Assembly: GCF_001866005.1 (NCBI RefSeq)
Contig: NZ_MLQR01000045.1
Coordinates: 19,433 to 83,432 of the forward strand
From: Anaerobacillus alkalilacustris
GTDB taxonomy: Bacteria; Bacillota; Bacilli; Bacillales; Anaerobacillaceae
Length of the DNA: 64,000 bases
Direction of reading: 5' to 3'
Each line of letters starts with the position of its first letter. Positions within the stretch are counted from its first letter, which is position 1. A program made the position numbers and the translations under genes. A model generated the notes under the pieces. The model was not told the DNA's origin. It ran no database searches and was given only the letters and a program-made list of their open reading frames with translations. This document shows positions 25,367 to 33,779 of this stretch, one piece after another.

Positions 25367-25579
25367 ATGTTAAATACTTTGAATTTAATCGAAAAGATTG
25401 AAGAAAAACGTCGTGAAATGCTTCAAATATCATTAAAGTATGGGATTTCATCAAAACAAACGATAAAGTGTAGTCAAGAATTAGATGATTTATTAAATTT
25501 ATACGATAAATTGAAAAATTACACTTCAAAAACTTATGTTTTCCTACCTTACCTCATTATACAGCTAATGAGTATTTAA
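25367..25579 (+). CDS. Spo0E-family aspartyl-phosphate phosphatase
   Basis: 70 residues from the ATG at 25367 (GGGAGTG site). The signature CSQELDDLLNLYDKL near residues 37-51 follows a first helix IEEKRREMLQISLKYG, as in Spo0E-type phosphatases that remove phosphate from Spo0A~P. The tail (TSKTYVFLPYLIIQLMSI) is unusually hydrophobic. Monocistronic, convergent with a HAD gene. Confidence 0.82.
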   Translation: MLNTLNLIEKIEEKRREMLQISLKYGISSKQTIKCSQELDDLLNLYDKLKNYTSKTYVFLPYLIIQLMSI

Positions 25580-25591
25580 AAATAACTTTAC

Positions 25592-26233
25592 TTATAGAGG
25601 ATGATTTATTAATGATACGCTTGTAATAATATCATTTGGAGTAGAAGCAACATAATCTGGACTCACTTTATTTATCACTTCAATGGAATCAAAACCCCAG
25701 TTTACCCAAATGATTTTGATTGATACTTGTCGACATGCGACGATATCTCGTAATTCATCCCCAATATAAAGAACTTCTGATTGATGTAATTTATGTTTTT
25801 TCAGAAATCTTTTTATAACCTGAGCTTTTCCAAAAACATTATTTGAACAATAAACCTCATCGATTGAATAGATACCTTTATTCTTAAAAAACTCTCTAAT
25901 CGTTTCTTCGGCGTTAGAAGAAATAACCGCTAATCTATATCCGCTACCTACTAACTTTTCAAGCATATCTTTTATTCCTGGAAAAAGCTTAAGTTGATGT
26001 GTGAATTTTTTATAAAGAGCTAAGAATTCAATAACGGCAAAGGGAATTTTATATAAAGGAAATCCAAGGGTTTTGCACCGTTCTTTAATTGATACTTTTC
26101 TTAATTCCTTAATTTTTTCTTGACTTAACTTTTCATAGTTATATTTAACCGCTAATTGGTTTATAACTGAAATAGCTATATCCTTCGAGTCTACTAATGT
26201 ACCGTCAAAATCAAAGATAATGTACTTAATCAT
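25592..26233 (-). CDS. HAD-IA hydrolase, phosphoglycolate-phosphatase like
   Basis: 213 residues. Motif I FDFDGTLVDS (nucleophile D9, D11), motif II VISSNAEE near 111, motif III lysine in NVFGKAQVIKRF near 136, motif IV YIGDELRDI near 159. A helical cap lies between 17 and 90. Resembles Gph/PpaX-type phosphatases; substrate not certain. Ribosome site AGAGGA. Confidence 0.83.
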   Translation of the reverse strand: MIKYIIFDFDGTLVDSKDIAISVINQLAVKYNYEKLSQEKIKELRKVSIKERCKTLGFPLYKIPFAVIEFLALYKKFTHQLKLFPGIKDMLEKLVGSGYRLAVISSNAEETIREFFKNKGIYSIDEVYCSNNVFGKAQVIKRFLKKHKLHQSEVLYIGDELRDIVACRQVSIKIIWVNWGFDSIEVINKVSPDYVASTPNDIITSVSLINHPL

Positions 26234-26308
26234 ATAATAATTCCTCTCTGGTCAGCCTTTCCCAATACTTAAAGTTCTTTAAAACCGTATTGAATAAGCA
26301 AGAATGTT

Positions 26309-27085
26309 TTATATTTTTATATCCCACGATCTTATCAATGCTAACCTAAATATTTCATCTAATTGAAAAGTAGATTGATTTAGTCCTTGATCATTTGGAA
26401 AAGCTTGATTTGATAATCTCTCTAACTCGCTTTCAATGTACAAATTAACAATATCAAAATGAATACAACCCTCGCTTTCATCTCCTTTCTTCCTTTTAAT
26501 GAGTTGTTCGATTTCTTTATTTATTGGTTGATTTAAATCAATTCCATTTAATAACTCATTGACTTCAATAGGTGGGAATGAGTTATTTTTTTCTAACCAA
26601 AGGCTTGCAAGTAATGGTCTAATCACGTTAATATAGTGTTTTATTTCCTCATTACCTTTACGTTTACATACCCCAAAATTCCTCTTAGTCATATTCAAAT
26701 AGTGGAAAAAACATGTTTTTCTAGAATACATCCACGGTATTAGCCTTCTTAGTTCTGCCACAATCATAGGATCTTCCAAATAAACAACGGATGATGAAAG
26801 CCATTCTAACAATGTTGGATTTGATTTCTTCATTAGATACAGTGCCTTGCGTAAATCCCAACCATGTATATCTAACTTATTATTTATAGGAAATGATAAC
26901 ACATCATTTTTGGAATCAATTGATAAATACCAATCAATTGGCTTTATGTATATAAACCGAACATCAAAGTCACTCAGTGACGTATGTAAGCCAGCTGCTC
27001 TACTACCTGCTTCACAGGCAAAAATAACTTTAATATGATGTACCTCTTCTAGTTTTGTTAATGTAGACATTATAAGGTCTTCCAT
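26309..27085 (-). CDS. Nucleotidyltransferase-superfamily protein (YcgL-like)
   Basis: 258 residues of the predicted nucleotidyltransferase family that includes B. subtilis YcgL. The MNT-type active site is visible: GSRAAGLHTSLSDFDVRF near residues 27-44, with the Asp pair in SDFD and a later IHGWDLRKAL near 73 supplying the third acid. The C-terminal half is helical. Substrate unknown; some relatives modify tRNA or proteins, but nothing here says which. GAGGTAAA site. Confidence 0.78.
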   Translation of the reverse strand: MEDLIMSTLTKLEEVHHIKVIFACEAGSRAAGLHTSLSDFDVRFIYIKPIDWYLSIDSKNDVLSFPINNKLDIHGWDLRKALYLMKKSNPTLLEWLSSSVVYLEDPMIVAELRRLIPWMYSRKTCFFHYLNMTKRNFGVCKRKGNEEIKHYINVIRPLLASLWLEKNNSFPPIEVNELLNGIDLNQPINKEIEQLIKRKKGDESEGCIHFDIVNLYIESELERLSNQAFPNDQGLNQSTFQLDEIFRLALIRSWDIKI

Positions 27086-27200
27086 AATAAATTTACCTCA
27101 TTCTTATTCACATAGAAACTTACTTATTAAAATAGTAAAGACAGTGCACTTATGACACCGTCTCCCTTTCAACATCTATTTTAAATCAAAATTCCATTTT

Positions 27201-27452
27201 CTAAAATAGTAATTCATACACTTCGCTAAGTTCGTGAGCTCTTTTTTCATCTTGCTCTTTTTTTGCATAATTTATTTCATTTTTTAACACTAAATCTAAT
27301 ACTGCAATCTCAGCCTCATTTAGATCATTAACAAATTCACCTTCGTCTTTATACTGATTTTCTTTTAACTTATCATAAATTTGTTGGCAACTTTCATATT
27401 TTTCTGTGTAATTAGATAAAGATTCACGTAAATATCCTAATGTTACATCCAT
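27201..27452 (-). CDS. csgA: Sigma-G-dependent spore protein CsgA
   Basis: 83 residues matching my recollection of Bacillus CsgA: MDVTLGYLRESLSNY, EFVNDLNEAEIAVLD, NEINYAKKEQDEKRAHELSEVYELLF. It is a small acidic forespore protein of unknown role. The ATG at 27452 has GGAGGT upstream; a TTG five codons earlier overlaps that site. It directly follows ybxH as in B. subtilis, which supports the assignment. Confidence 0.8.
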   Translation of the reverse strand: MDVTLGYLRESLSNYTEKYESCQQIYDKLKENQYKDEGEFVNDLNEAEIAVLDLVLKNEINYAKKEQDEKRAHELSEVYELLF

Positions 27453-27470
27453 CTGTACTACCTCCAATTA

Positions 27471-27662
27471 TTATATATTGTGTTGATTACAATATGTATC
27501 AATATTCTTTTGTATTTGTTCTGATTCAGGAAACTCTCCTTGAAATTGAAATTTTATTTCTTCAACATACGTACCACTTTTATAGACATGTACTGCTCCA
27601 ACCTGACTGATCACACTGTATTCTGGTTCAAATCGATAACCATTTCGATCGATCGCTCCCAA
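27471..27662 (-). CDS. ybxH: YbxH-like protein (DUF5370)
   Basis: 63 residues if started at the TTG at 27662, which follows AAAGGAG and gives the family N-terminus MGAIDRNGYRFEPEYSVI; the ATG at 27686 would add eight residues but has no ribosome site. Body: VGAVHVYKSGTYVEEIKFQFQGEFPESEQIQ. Function unknown. It is 18 bases before csgA, so probably one forespore operon. A CATAATA sequence just upstream could be a sigma-G -10, but the -35 is not clear. Confidence 0.7.
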   Translation of the reverse strand: MGAIDRNGYRFEPEYSVISQVGAVHVYKSGTYVEEIKFQFQGEFPESEQIQKNIDTYCNQHNI

Positions 27663-27775
27663 TCCATACAACTCCTTTACTTTCATTCAACAATATAATT
27701 ATTATGACTCAAAAATGAAAAATTATCGTTCATATACATGTATTTTAATGAGTGTCATAAAACGTATTTTGAAAA

Positions 27776-27830
27776 CTGTATCTAGGCGCATTAATCGTAC
27801 AAACTAGATATAGTTTGTTGTATTCAATAA
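27776..27830. repeat. Dispersed palindrome family 5
   Basis: Contains CAAACTAGATATAGTTTG, an 18-base palindrome with one mismatch. A near-identical palindrome is at about 1199-1216, and half-sites with the same flank (CATTAATxxxACTAGA) are at 13620 and 50975. Confidence 0.5.
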
Positions 27831-27897
27831 ATCAAATAAATATTACCTAGTTAAAGCATATTAAAAGTGTAAAAGAAACTAATAAAGGGGTTTGAAA

Positions 27898-28209
27898 ATG
27901 GATTTTATATCAAGAGAAGCTATCATTCGTGAAATGACTGAATCATTACCAAGCATGATTGACCAGTATGAACTAGAAGATATTGCAGTATTTGAAGAAG
28001 AAGGCGAAGATGATCGATACTATTTTGGTTTTACAATACGTAAGAACGGTGATGTTTACATGATTCACCAACCATTTTAAAAAAATCATGAAGGTAAATT
28101 AGCACCAATTGACTCTAGATGGGTAATCGAGTGTGATGAAGGAGACTCTACAGGATATAATAACCTTGACGATGTTTTCGACTATATTAAAGAAGGAATT
28201 AAACATTAA
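27898..28209 (+). pseudogene. DUF5634-like gene interrupted by an in-frame stop
   Basis: From the ATG at 27898 (AAAGGGG site) the frame reads DFISREAIIREMTESLPSMI to HQPF, then TAA at 28078-28080. The same frame continues without another stop as KNHEGKLAPIDSRWVIECDE to YIKEGIKH and TAA at 28207. Together the parts make a 104-codon protein of the size and pattern of a small Bacillus family I recall as DUF5634. One nonsense codon therefore splits an otherwise intact gene. A functional 60-residue product cannot be excluded. Confidence 0.75.
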
Positions 28210-28347
28210 ATTTAAAATAATTTAACGATAACGGCTGCTTATTTTATATAGGAAGCCAGTATTAACAAGTTCTTGAGATTTCCTACATACCGATATAATC
28301 CAAGGCTAATTTAGCCTATTATTTATGAAAATTGTTAAATATCTCAT

Positions 28348-29193
28348 CTAATTATGCTTGTTTAATTTCACTAAGATTATTTTTTCAAGTAGTGACCAAG
28401 GTAATATATTCTTCCAAAATATCATTGATTTTACTCCGCTACCTACTTGATAACGTAGTTTTGGATTTCTTGCTTTAGATATTTTTTCAATTAATAAAAC
28501 AACTTTGTTTGGGTCTGCGGCTTTTTTAGCTGTTTTATTAGCTTCATTAAAAATTAATTTCATAAAACCATGATAATCTTGTTGCTCTGATAGTTGAACT
28601 TCACTTAAACTTTTCTTCCAAATATCCGTTTGAAAAGAACCAGCTTCAATGATACTAACATATATATTAAAAGGTAATATTTCCAATCGAAGTGATTCAC
28701 TAAAACCACTTAAGGCAAATTTCGATGTAGCATAAGCCCCCAAACCAGGGAAACCAAAACGGCCGCTAATACTGCCAATATTAATGATTTTTCCTTTCCT
28801 CCTTTCTCTCATCATAGGTAAAAAAGCTTGTGTAACAGAGACAACGCCTAAGACGTTTGTCTCTAATTGATATTTCCAATCGTTAATGGAGAGAAGTTCA
28901 GTCATCCCCCCACAGCAGTAACCTGCGTTATTAATTAATATATCAATTTTATGATATCTTTGTTGAACATAATTTTTTATTTCATTAATTTCTTGATCTT
29001 TTGTAACGTCTAATTGTAAAACATCTATATTGTTTAATATATTGTTTTTCTTGGCTTCTTCTATTAATAAATGTTTTTTATTTAAGTCTCGCATTGTAGC
29101 AACAACAAAGTAACCCTGTTTAGCTAAATGCAGCGTAGCTAAATAACCAAACCCACTGTTTGTTCCGGTTATCAACACAATCGTTTTTTCCAT
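28348..29193 (-). CDS. Short-chain dehydrogenase/reductase
   Basis: 281 residues, classical SDR. NAD(P) loop TGTNSGFGYLA near residue 10, NNAGYCCGG near 92, catalytic Ser in NIGSISGRFG near 143 and YATSKFALSG (Tyr and Lys) near 156. It resembles the SDRs that act on retinol-like or steroid substrates, but the substrate cannot be named. The ATG at 29193 fits AAGAGTGA; a GTG three codons earlier is possible. Confidence 0.82.
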   Translation of the reverse strand: MEKTIVLITGTNSGFGYLATLHLAKQGYFVVATMRDLNKKHLLIEEAKKNNILNNIDVLQLDVTKDQEINEIKNYVQQRYHKIDILINNAGYCCGGMTELLSINDWKYQLETNVLGVVSVTQAFLPMMRERRKGKIINIGSISGRFGFPGLGAYATSKFALSGFSESLRLEILPFNIYVSIIEAGSFQTDIWKKSLSEVQLSEQQDYHGFMKLIFNEANKTAKKAADPNKVVLLIEKISKARNPKLRYQVGSGVKSMIFWKNILPWSLLEKIILVKLNKHN

Positions 29194-29454
29194 TTTCGTC
29201 ACTCTTTCTTTAAATCTAAATATATATTAGTTAATAAATTTCATAATTGCTTATTTCCGGTAGTCTTGATACTAAATGTAGCTCCTTTTAGGTAGTTAAG
29301 CAATAAATATTAAATAAAGATTTTCTTTATAGTACAATTGCAAAAAATTATCACAGTTCCTTATAATAAATTTTTTCTACAAAAAGAAAACCTAACCTTA
29401 CATTCCATTTTAGGCTAGGATGAAATAGTCCGATAAGGTGTCGTTTATACAATA

Positions 29455-29476
29455 AGTTAACTTCGCTTAAGTTAAC
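29455..29476. repeat. Small palindrome in the 29.2-29.6 kb gap
   Basis: GTTAACTTCGCTTAAGTTAAC is a near-perfect hairpin. The gap also holds a half-copy of the TGAATTTCAT family at about 29228. No gene is seen between 29194 and 29609. Confidence 0.4.
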
Positions 29477-29560
29477 ACCACTACTATAAAATGTCAATTA
29501 TATTTGGTATTCTTATTGAATTCTTATGTATACTGACTACACAATTAAGAGTGAGAAGAA

Positions 29561-29602
29561 AAAAGGAGTAAGGATCTCTGATTTTTCGTCCTTACTCCCT
29601 TA
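29561..29602 (-). terminator. Terminator of the 56-aa gene
   Basis: GGAGTAAGGA and TCCTTACTCC form a 10-bp stem, and the minus-strand reading ends CTCCTTTTTTC. Confidence 0.88.
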
Positions 29603-29609
29603 TTTACAA

Positions 29610-29780
29610 CTAAATAAGTCTTACACCCTTCGTCTGTTTTTTTATTATTTCATCACGCTCCCCACCATCGGAAAGCTCTTCAGAAAACTCATGGTCTTCT
29701 TTCGGGGCATATTTTGAAGCTTTTATATCCCCAGGTGTCATATTGTTATTTGGTGCCGCTTCATTATTTAGTTTACTCAT
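29610..29780 (-). CDS. Small hydrophilic protein, 56 aa
   Basis: An ATG at 29780 follows AAAGGAGGG at ideal distance; the frame of 56 codons ends 8 bases before a strong terminator. Ribosome site plus terminator make this a convincing gene despite its size. The product begins MSKLNNEAAPNNNMTPGDIK and continues KYAPKEDHEFSEELSDGGER, ending KKQTKGVRLI; it is polar and probably disordered. I do not recognise a family. Confidence 0.75.
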   Translation of the reverse strand: MSKLNNEAAPNNNMTPGDIKASKYAPKEDHEFSEELSDGGERDEIIKKQTKGVRLI

Positions 29781-29837
29781 TTCAAACCCTCCTTTAGGTT
29801 TTTATTATTTCCAAAATCGTATGAATAATTTTTACTC

Positions 29838-29985
29838 AAGAAAAGCGCAAGGCGCCCGCCTATCGGCGACAAACACTGGAAGACCTGCTCGTAGCGGTCG
29901 GGTTTTTGACCGAAAGAGAAGGTCTGAAGTGATCGAGCGGATGACGCCTTGCGCTGGACAGTTTCCAAGTTAGAAATTTATAAAT
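29838..29985 (+). repeat. Dispersed repeat family 1, medium copy
   Basis: Starts AGAAAAGCGCAAGGCGCC, ends CTGGACAGTTTCCAAG plus the flank TTATAAATTTTGATAC. The middle carries ATCGGCGACAAACACTGGAAG and TCTGAAGTGATCGAGCGG. Outer arms AAGCGCAAGGCG and CGCCTTGCGCT pair. Confidence 0.75.
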
Positions 29986-29998
29986 TTTGATACTGTAA

Positions 29999-30032
29999 AA
30001 AACAAGAGCCTTTGAAAATTAGGGCTCTCGTA
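29999..30032 (-). terminator. Terminator after the 30.1 kb gene
   Basis: AGAGCC and GGCTCT around a 12-base loop, with a minus-strand T run (CTCTTGTTTTTTAC). Confidence 0.7.
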
Positions 30033-30060
30033 TATATTATTTAATTTTTTTCGGTATATA

Positions 30061-30519
30061 TTAAGGATTTCTTTTCATTAATTCCTTTTGTAACTCAGCA
30101 ACTCCTATGGCCATTAATGCATTTAACTCTTCCTCAGAAAAGCGGTCCTTTAATTGGTACACTAATTGAAGTTGTTCATCTATCGTTAAAGAGCTTTGGA
30201 ACTGATTTGAAATATCGTTCATTTCTTTAATAGAAAAATTTTTCAAAATAACTTTAACTCCCTCTTCTTTTGTGGAAAATGGTAGTTGTTCAAGATTTTC
30301 TTGTGTTGGATTTATCTGCTGATTTTCCATAAACTCTTTAACTAGCTCAGTAATTTCAGGGTTACTTAAAAGTTCATCCACAATCTGATCATCTAATAAA
30401 TCATTAATAACGTTTTCTATTAATTTATCTGAAACCACATTAATAAAAAAATCATAAGCATACTTCCCTAAAACGACAAGACAAACAATAATTGAGAATG
30501 TAATGAATAGCTTTTTCAT
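30061..30519 (-). CDS. Membrane-anchored hypothetical protein
   Basis: 152 residues from the ATG at 30519 (GAGGGAG site). One N-terminal membrane segment (LFITFSIIVCLVVLGKYAYDFFI, about 4-26) and an otherwise acidic helical domain outside, with LTIDEQLQLVYQLKDRFSEEELNALMAIG. I do not recognise the family. It lies 93 bases after the DUF4097 gene on the same strand and may be cotranscribed. Confidence 0.65.
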   Translation of the reverse strand: MKKLFITFSIIVCLVVLGKYAYDFFINVVSDKLIENVINDLLDDQIVDELLSNPEITELVKEFMENQQINPTQENLEQLPFSTKEEGVKVILKNFSIKEMNDISNQFQSSLTIDEQLQLVYQLKDRFSEEELNALMAIGVAELQKELMKRNP

Positions 30520-30612
30520 TCTTGTCTCCCTCAAAACATATTTATTTAATACTTAACATACTAAAATCAATTTGGGAAGAGCCATTATTTACTAAGATAC
30601 CTTATAAATTTA

Positions 30613-31578
30613 TCAATTCAAATAAAAACTCCCTGATGAGGTTCGAACTTTTACTTTAGGACTTTCCGAACCAATTGTTCCTAAAATACGATTATTCGAC
30701 TTTTCCTCAAATTTCATACCAGAAATATGAACATTTCCATTACCTGAGCTTCCTAGGAAGTCAATAATGGCTGAGGTCGGAGAATTAGTAAACTTTACTT
30801 CGACACGACCACTTGAGGTAGCTACTGTAATATCATTGGTTAGCTCTTTGTTTTTAATCGTAATTTTACCTGAGCTCGAACTAGCTGTTATATCTCCATC
30901 AATGTCAGTTAAATTAATTCTTCCAGAAGAAGAAGTAACCTCTAACTTTTCTGTAATAACATTTGATAAAGAAATAGTTCCACTACTTGCTGTAACACCT
31001 ACAAACGTGGCTACACTATCTTTTGCCTCAATTCGACCACTTGAAGCTTCTAATTTAAGGTTTTTTTCTACAAATAAATTTAAAACTTCAATTTTTCCCG
31101 AACTTGCTCTTAAATAAAAGTTCTTAGCTTGTATATCTGTTGCGATAACCTTCCCTGATGAAGAACTTATACTAATAGAATCGTAGAGCTTTTGTGGGAC
31201 ATAAATGTTAAGTTGCATATTTATTCTCGTAGTTCTAAAATTAAAACCGGTTTTTATTGGACTTTTATTATTTATCATAACTTGCACCTTATCATTATTT
31301 TTTTTCACTTCAAGAGTAAAATCATTTTTATATTTTTCACTTACCTTACCTTGAAACTCAATCCTTATGTCATTATTTTTTGTAGGTTTTATAAGTACTG
31401 GAAGTGATGAGTTGTTAACATCAATGTTTGATATGTTTCTTCCGTCAATCACTTCATTCTCATTTATATTCACTACTTTATCCGATAACAAACCAAAAAA
31501 TGGTTGATTAAAATTTATAACTAAAGCAAACAAGCCAATAACTATTAATGATAAACCTAAAAATGTTACTTTATTCAT
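30613..31578 (-). CDS. DUF4097 beta-repeat protein (LiaG/YvlB-like)
   Basis: 321 residues. A single N-terminal membrane anchor (about 5-25) is followed by a DUF4097 beta-solenoid whose repeats centre on SSG: SISSSSGKVIA, LRASSGKIEVL, LEASSGRIEAK, VTASSGTISLS, VTSSSGRINLT, ASSSSGKITI. The domain probably faces the envelope. LiaG-type proteins occur in cell-envelope stress operons, but no liaRS genes are here. AGGAGGGG site 5 bases before the ATG. Confidence 0.8.
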   Translation of the reverse strand: MNKVTFLGLSLIVIGLFALVINFNQPFFGLLSDKVVNINENEVIDGRNISNIDVNNSSLPVLIKPTKNNDIRIEFQGKVSEKYKNDFTLEVKKNNDKVQVMINNKSPIKTGFNFRTTRINMQLNIYVPQKLYDSISISSSSGKVIATDIQAKNFYLRASSGKIEVLNLFVEKNLKLEASSGRIEAKDSVATFVGVTASSGTISLSNVITEKLEVTSSSGRINLTDIDGDITASSSSGKITIKNKELTNDITVATSSGRVEVKFTNSPTSAIIDFLGSSGNGNVHISGMKFEEKSNNRILGTIGSESPKVKVRTSSGSFYLN

Positions 31579-31734
31579 CTGTACCCCTCCTAAATTTTTA
31601 TAGTGTCACGTCATTCGCTAAATTAAATGATTAAGAGATTTCCTTAATCGAATTTAATATCTTAAATTTTTTAAAAAGCCCTAAAGTTGACCGAGAAGGA
31701 AATAACTTCATAATCTTTTCCATTAAGTTGAACT

Positions 31735-31950
31735 TCCATCAGTATAGGTTTTCTTTCATCTCCCACCGATTATTAGCTTAACTTATACGATTTGCATAAG
31801 AATAACTAATTACCGAGCTTTCACTTATGAAAGTTATTCTATACCTGTCCTTTAAGGACAGTTAATCCCACCTTACCTTTTTTCGATTCCCCTTGCGTTT
31901 TGAGGTTGGGATCTTACTGCCCTTTAAGAGTGGGATAAAAGAGGCGCATT
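31735..31950 (+). repeat. Dispersed repeat family 3, full copy
   Basis: Landmarks shared with 10445-10650: GCATAAGAATAACTAATTACC, GAAAGTTATTCTATACC, TAAGGACAGTTAATCCCACC, GAGGTTGGGATCTTACTGCC and AAGAGTGGGATAAAAGAGG. GGACAG-type inner hairpins are evident. The following 31951-32170 shows nothing recognisable. Confidence 0.7.
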
Positions 31951-32174
31951 ACTTGATCCAACCATACTATTCGTCATTTCTTGCGAGAGTCCCTCGTTCA
32001 TATATAGTTTACTTTTCTTTCTTATTAGATAGAATGTACTTCAGATATATTTATGGTAAGACTAACGGCTTATAACTTAATATCAAGCAACGAATGATAA
32101 GAGATGATACATATCGTTCTTTAGATTTATCAAATGAAAAGAGAAGAAAGAATGCAACTTGTCAACTTAAATTA

Positions 32175-32299
32175 TTAAGTCGAACTTTAATCAATGGTGG
32201 GATGGTTCCTTCATTCCACACTGATCGTTAGTTTAAGTAATACCACAGGCATAAGAATAACTAATCATCAGCTTTCACTGTTGAAAGCGATTCTATATT
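32175..32299 (+). repeat. Dispersed repeat family 3, 5' part
   Basis: CTTTAATCAATGGTGGGATGG, CACAGGCATAAGAATAACTAATC, GCTTTCACTGTTGAAAGC hairpin and CGATTCTATATTGG. It abuts a family 1 element, which replaces the 3' half. Confidence 0.65.
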
Positions 32300-32565
32300 G
32301 GATGGCTTCTTACGTTTAAGTGCTTCTGCGTCTTCTAGCATAGCTTCGTAGCAAGCTTCCTCGAAGCAGTTTTCCGTGCGACGAGTAATCGCAGGAGCAA
32401 TTGTTTTCCGTGCGACGAGTAATCGCAGGAGCAAAGTAGCATGAAGCTAATCGACGAAGAACTCAAGCAGTAATTGAAGTCCGTTGCTTGACTGAAGTGC
32501 TCGAGTTCGTAGGCTGCTTACGCTAGAAAGTTTTCAAGTTAGAAATTTATAAATTCTGATTATAG
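32300..32565 (+). repeat. Dispersed repeat family 1, long copy with 2 tandem units
   Basis: The family body (TCGTAGCAAGCTTCCTCGAA, GCATGAAGC, TTGACTGAAGTGCTCGAG) contains two copies of a 34-bp unit starting at 32376 and 32410. Units here read GAGTAATCGCAGG rather than GAGTAACCGCAGG. Ends in AGTTTTCAAGTTAGAAATTT. Confidence 0.8.
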
Positions 32566-32628
32566 AATAAAGAGAGTGTTATTTTCAAAAAATAATTTTC
32601 ATAAAATTACTGTAGAGGAATGATCTTT

Positions 32629-33093
32629 TTGAAAAAACTATTTGTATTTATGTTTATTTGTTTGTTTTTATTAACTGGCTTTGAGAGTCAAAATGATCTT
32701 GAAATAACTGATGTAGAAACGACGCTAATAAAAGCAGAGCACATACTACGTTATGATATAAAGATAAAAAATCTAACTGGTTCCCGATTAGTTCCCGCAT
32801 TTGATTATCCTGGGCATTACTATTATGGTTTCGAGATTGTCATTAAACCAAATAAAAAGTTAGCATCATTAATGGTAATGGAAGATAATACGAAATATAA
32901 AAAAATGATGTTTAGAGGCGGAGGAGCAAGTGGTGTTTTAGAGCCTGGAGTCAATACAACCTTTAGTGTCGAGTATCAAATAAAAGATGACTCAGATTTG
33001 GAGAAAGTAAAAAACTATGCATTTGATTCAACATTATTATTTTTAGACGGCACAAAAGTAATTGCAGAATTCCCACTCAACAAATTTGACTAA
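32629..33093 (+). CDS. Secreted hypothetical protein
   Basis: 154 residues from a TTG at 32629, placed about 10 bases after AGAGGA; the ATG at 32620 is too close to that site. A signal-type N-terminus (KKLFVFMFICLFLLTGFES) precedes a beta-rich domain with VETTLIKAEHILRYDIKIKN and LEPGVNTTFSVEYQI, resembling extracellular immunoglobulin-like folds. There is no lipobox cysteine. I do not recognise the family. Confidence 0.65.
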   Translation: MKKLFVFMFICLFLLTGFESQNDLEITDVETTLIKAEHILRYDIKIKNLTGSRLVPAFDYPGHYYYGFEIVIKPNKKLASLMVMEDNTKYKKMMFRGGGASGVLEPGVNTTFSVEYQIKDDSDLEKVKNYAFDSTLLFLDGTKVIAEFPLNKFD

Positions 33094-33399
33094 TCCAGAA
33101 AATCGAACCACCAAATCTATTAGAGATAATAAGGAATTGGTGAAAAGATGTCCTCAAATTCAATCGTGTAGTGTACTATGTTAAATTTACGGTTTAAACG
33201 GACTGTAGATCCTTTATTTTGAATATAACACGCAAATTTTAGATTTCACGGACAGAGGATCCGCTATTTAGTCTTATAATGTCATTCTTTTAACGATTTT
33301 GATCAAATAAGATATCTGTTGTCCGCGAAAGTTTAATTAAATCAAATTTTTCAAAAATAGCGGAACATGTGTCATAAAAAACAGCTAAAATAGATATTA

Positions 33400-33437
33400 A
33401 GAGGCTTAGAGATAATTTTTTCTCCAAGCCTTTTTTA
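33400..33437 (+). terminator. Plus-strand terminator
   Basis: AGGCTTAGAGA pairs with TCTCCAAGCCT (one mismatch), followed by TTTTTT. It is 300 bases past the secreted-protein gene; the sequence between holds no recognised feature. Confidence 0.7.
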
Positions 33438-33440
33438 CAT

Positions 33441-33525
33441 AATCAGAATTTAAAAGTTTCTAACTCGGAAACTGTCTAGCTTCAGCGCCTTTCGCTCGTG
33501 ACCAAGGCGCTGAAGCTTTTCTTGG
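33441..33525 (-). repeat. Dispersed repeat family 1, short copy
   Basis: Flank AATCAGAATTTAAAAGTTTC, GAAACTGTCTAGCTTCAGCGCC, loop TTTCGCTCGTGACC, then AAGGCGCTGAAGCTTTTCTT. The stem differs from other copies (CTTCAGCGCC/GGCGCTGAAG) but still pairs. Confidence 0.75.
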
Positions 33526-33639
33526 TGTAAATTACCTTTTTATAAGATGGTACTTTTGAGTGTAAATACTAGATGTAATTTGTCAATATGCACCTTACAA
33601 GTAAATCGTTACTGATAAATGATTAATCAAACTAATTTG

Positions 33640-33760
33640 TACTTAAGGTTCAAAGCCCCCCCACTTCTAAGCGTAGTGTTGGTGGGAACTTCCATTCAGG
33701 TGGAGTTAAGGCTCCATCTGAATTTTCGATGTACTTGCGAAGCTAGAACGAGTTCTGTTT
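33640..33760 (+). repeat. Dispersed repeat family 2, full copy
   Basis: CCCCCCACTTCTAAGCG..., AGGTGGAGTTAAGGCTCCATCTG and GCGAAGCTAGAACGAGTTCT, i.e. the CTAGAAC variant of hairpin 3. It ends 20 bases from the stop of the LysM hydrolase. Confidence 0.75.
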
Positions 33761-33779
33761 TCGATCCATTAACTCTTTC

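Noticed and set aside
29526..29973. Plus-strand frames of 63 and 76 codons
   Set aside because: The first is antisense to the well-supported 56-aa gene; the second runs into a family 1 repeat.
31893..32075. 60-codon plus-strand frame
   Set aside because: Begins inside a family 3 repeat, has no ribosome site and low-complexity product.
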